Below, in pieces: positions 63,999-64,000 of a stretch of 64,000 nt of DNA. The position numbers and the translations under genes were made by a program. The stretch lies in contig NZ_SWBM01000001.1 in NCBI RefSeq assembly GCF_005116465.1, positions 1,798,001 through 1,862,000 of the forward strand. The letters run 5' to 3'. Every line of letters begins with the position of its first letter. Positions within the stretch are counted from its first letter, which is position 1. Below the pieces are notes generated by a model. That model made no database searches and had not been told where the DNA came from. It saw nothing but the letters and a program-made list of their open reading frames with translations. This DNA is from Robertmurraya kyonggiensis. GTDB taxonomy: Bacteria; Bacillota; Bacilli; Bacillales; Cytobacillaceae.

Positions 63999-64000
63999 TA

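Overview
The window reads as a contiguous, low-GC chromosomal segment of a spore-forming member of the Bacillaceae. The evidence is the gene order, which closely follows the Bacillus subtilis stretch from ypbR/bpsA through rnpB-gpsB, recU-ponA, dnaD-asnS-aspB, dinG, panBCD, birA-cca-bshA-bshB1-mgsA-dapB, qcrABC and the aro supraoperon to cheR. The bacillithiol genes (bshA, bshB1), sporulation genes (cotD, sspM, yppG, ypjB), strong GGAGG ribosome sites, frequent TTG/GTG starts and a type B RNase P RNA agree with this. No phage, insertion sequence, CRISPR array, tRNA or rRNA operon was seen.

Layout. 1-4.8 kb: 5' part of a dynamin gene, a Fur-controlled 33-aa membrane microprotein, the alkylpyrone pair bpsA-bpsB, a CheX-like phosphatase, an SDR enzyme and two small unknowns. 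4.8-11.5 kb: a respiratory block that interrupts the B. subtilis order. It holds a three-gene ba3-type cytochrome oxidase, an M32 carboxypeptidase, and a divergent cluster of three DUF2249 proteins, a heme-copper-oxidase-like membrane protein and a DUF59 protein. 11.5-24 kb: YpvA helicase, an rRNA methyltransferase, a PAS-GGDEF-EAL protein, rnpB, gpsB, ypsA, cotD, the mitomycin-repair pair mrfA-mrfB, a Crp-family regulator and an Hsp20. 24-39 kb: the ypp genes, sspM, recU-ponA, ypoC-nth-dnaD, asnS, aspB, ypmB and dinG. 39-50 kb: panBCD behind a candidate pan-motif leader, then the ypjD-dapB-mgsA-bshB1-bshA-cca-birA operon. 50-56 kb: ypjAB, the qcrABC menaquinol:cytochrome c reductase and the ypi genes. 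56-64 kb: aroA-tyrA-hisC-aroH-aroB-aroC and cheR. The trp operon that sits between aroH and hisC in B. subtilis is absent.

How it fits together. Three Crp/Fnr-type boxes (TGTGA-N6-TCACA type) lie in the respiratory block, each centred 29.5 bp upstream of a -10 hexamer, the geometry of class II activation. One serves the ba3 oxidase; the other two serve the two arms of the divergent DUF2249 promoter. A Fur box also overlaps the rightward -10 there. A Crp-family regulator whose recognition helix has the R-E-x-x-x-R pattern expected for TGTGA sites is encoded at 22.8 kb. It has no cysteines, so if it binds these boxes it does not sense oxygen through its own iron-sulfur cluster. The DUF2249/oxidase-like/DUF59 cluster is the best candidate in the window for a poorly described system: an iron- and respiration-controlled membrane heme or nitric-oxide-related function.

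Other regulatory features are a 13-bp perfect dyad in front of the Crp-family gene, a tandemly repeated promoter in front of ypjD-dapB, and several structured intergenic stretches.
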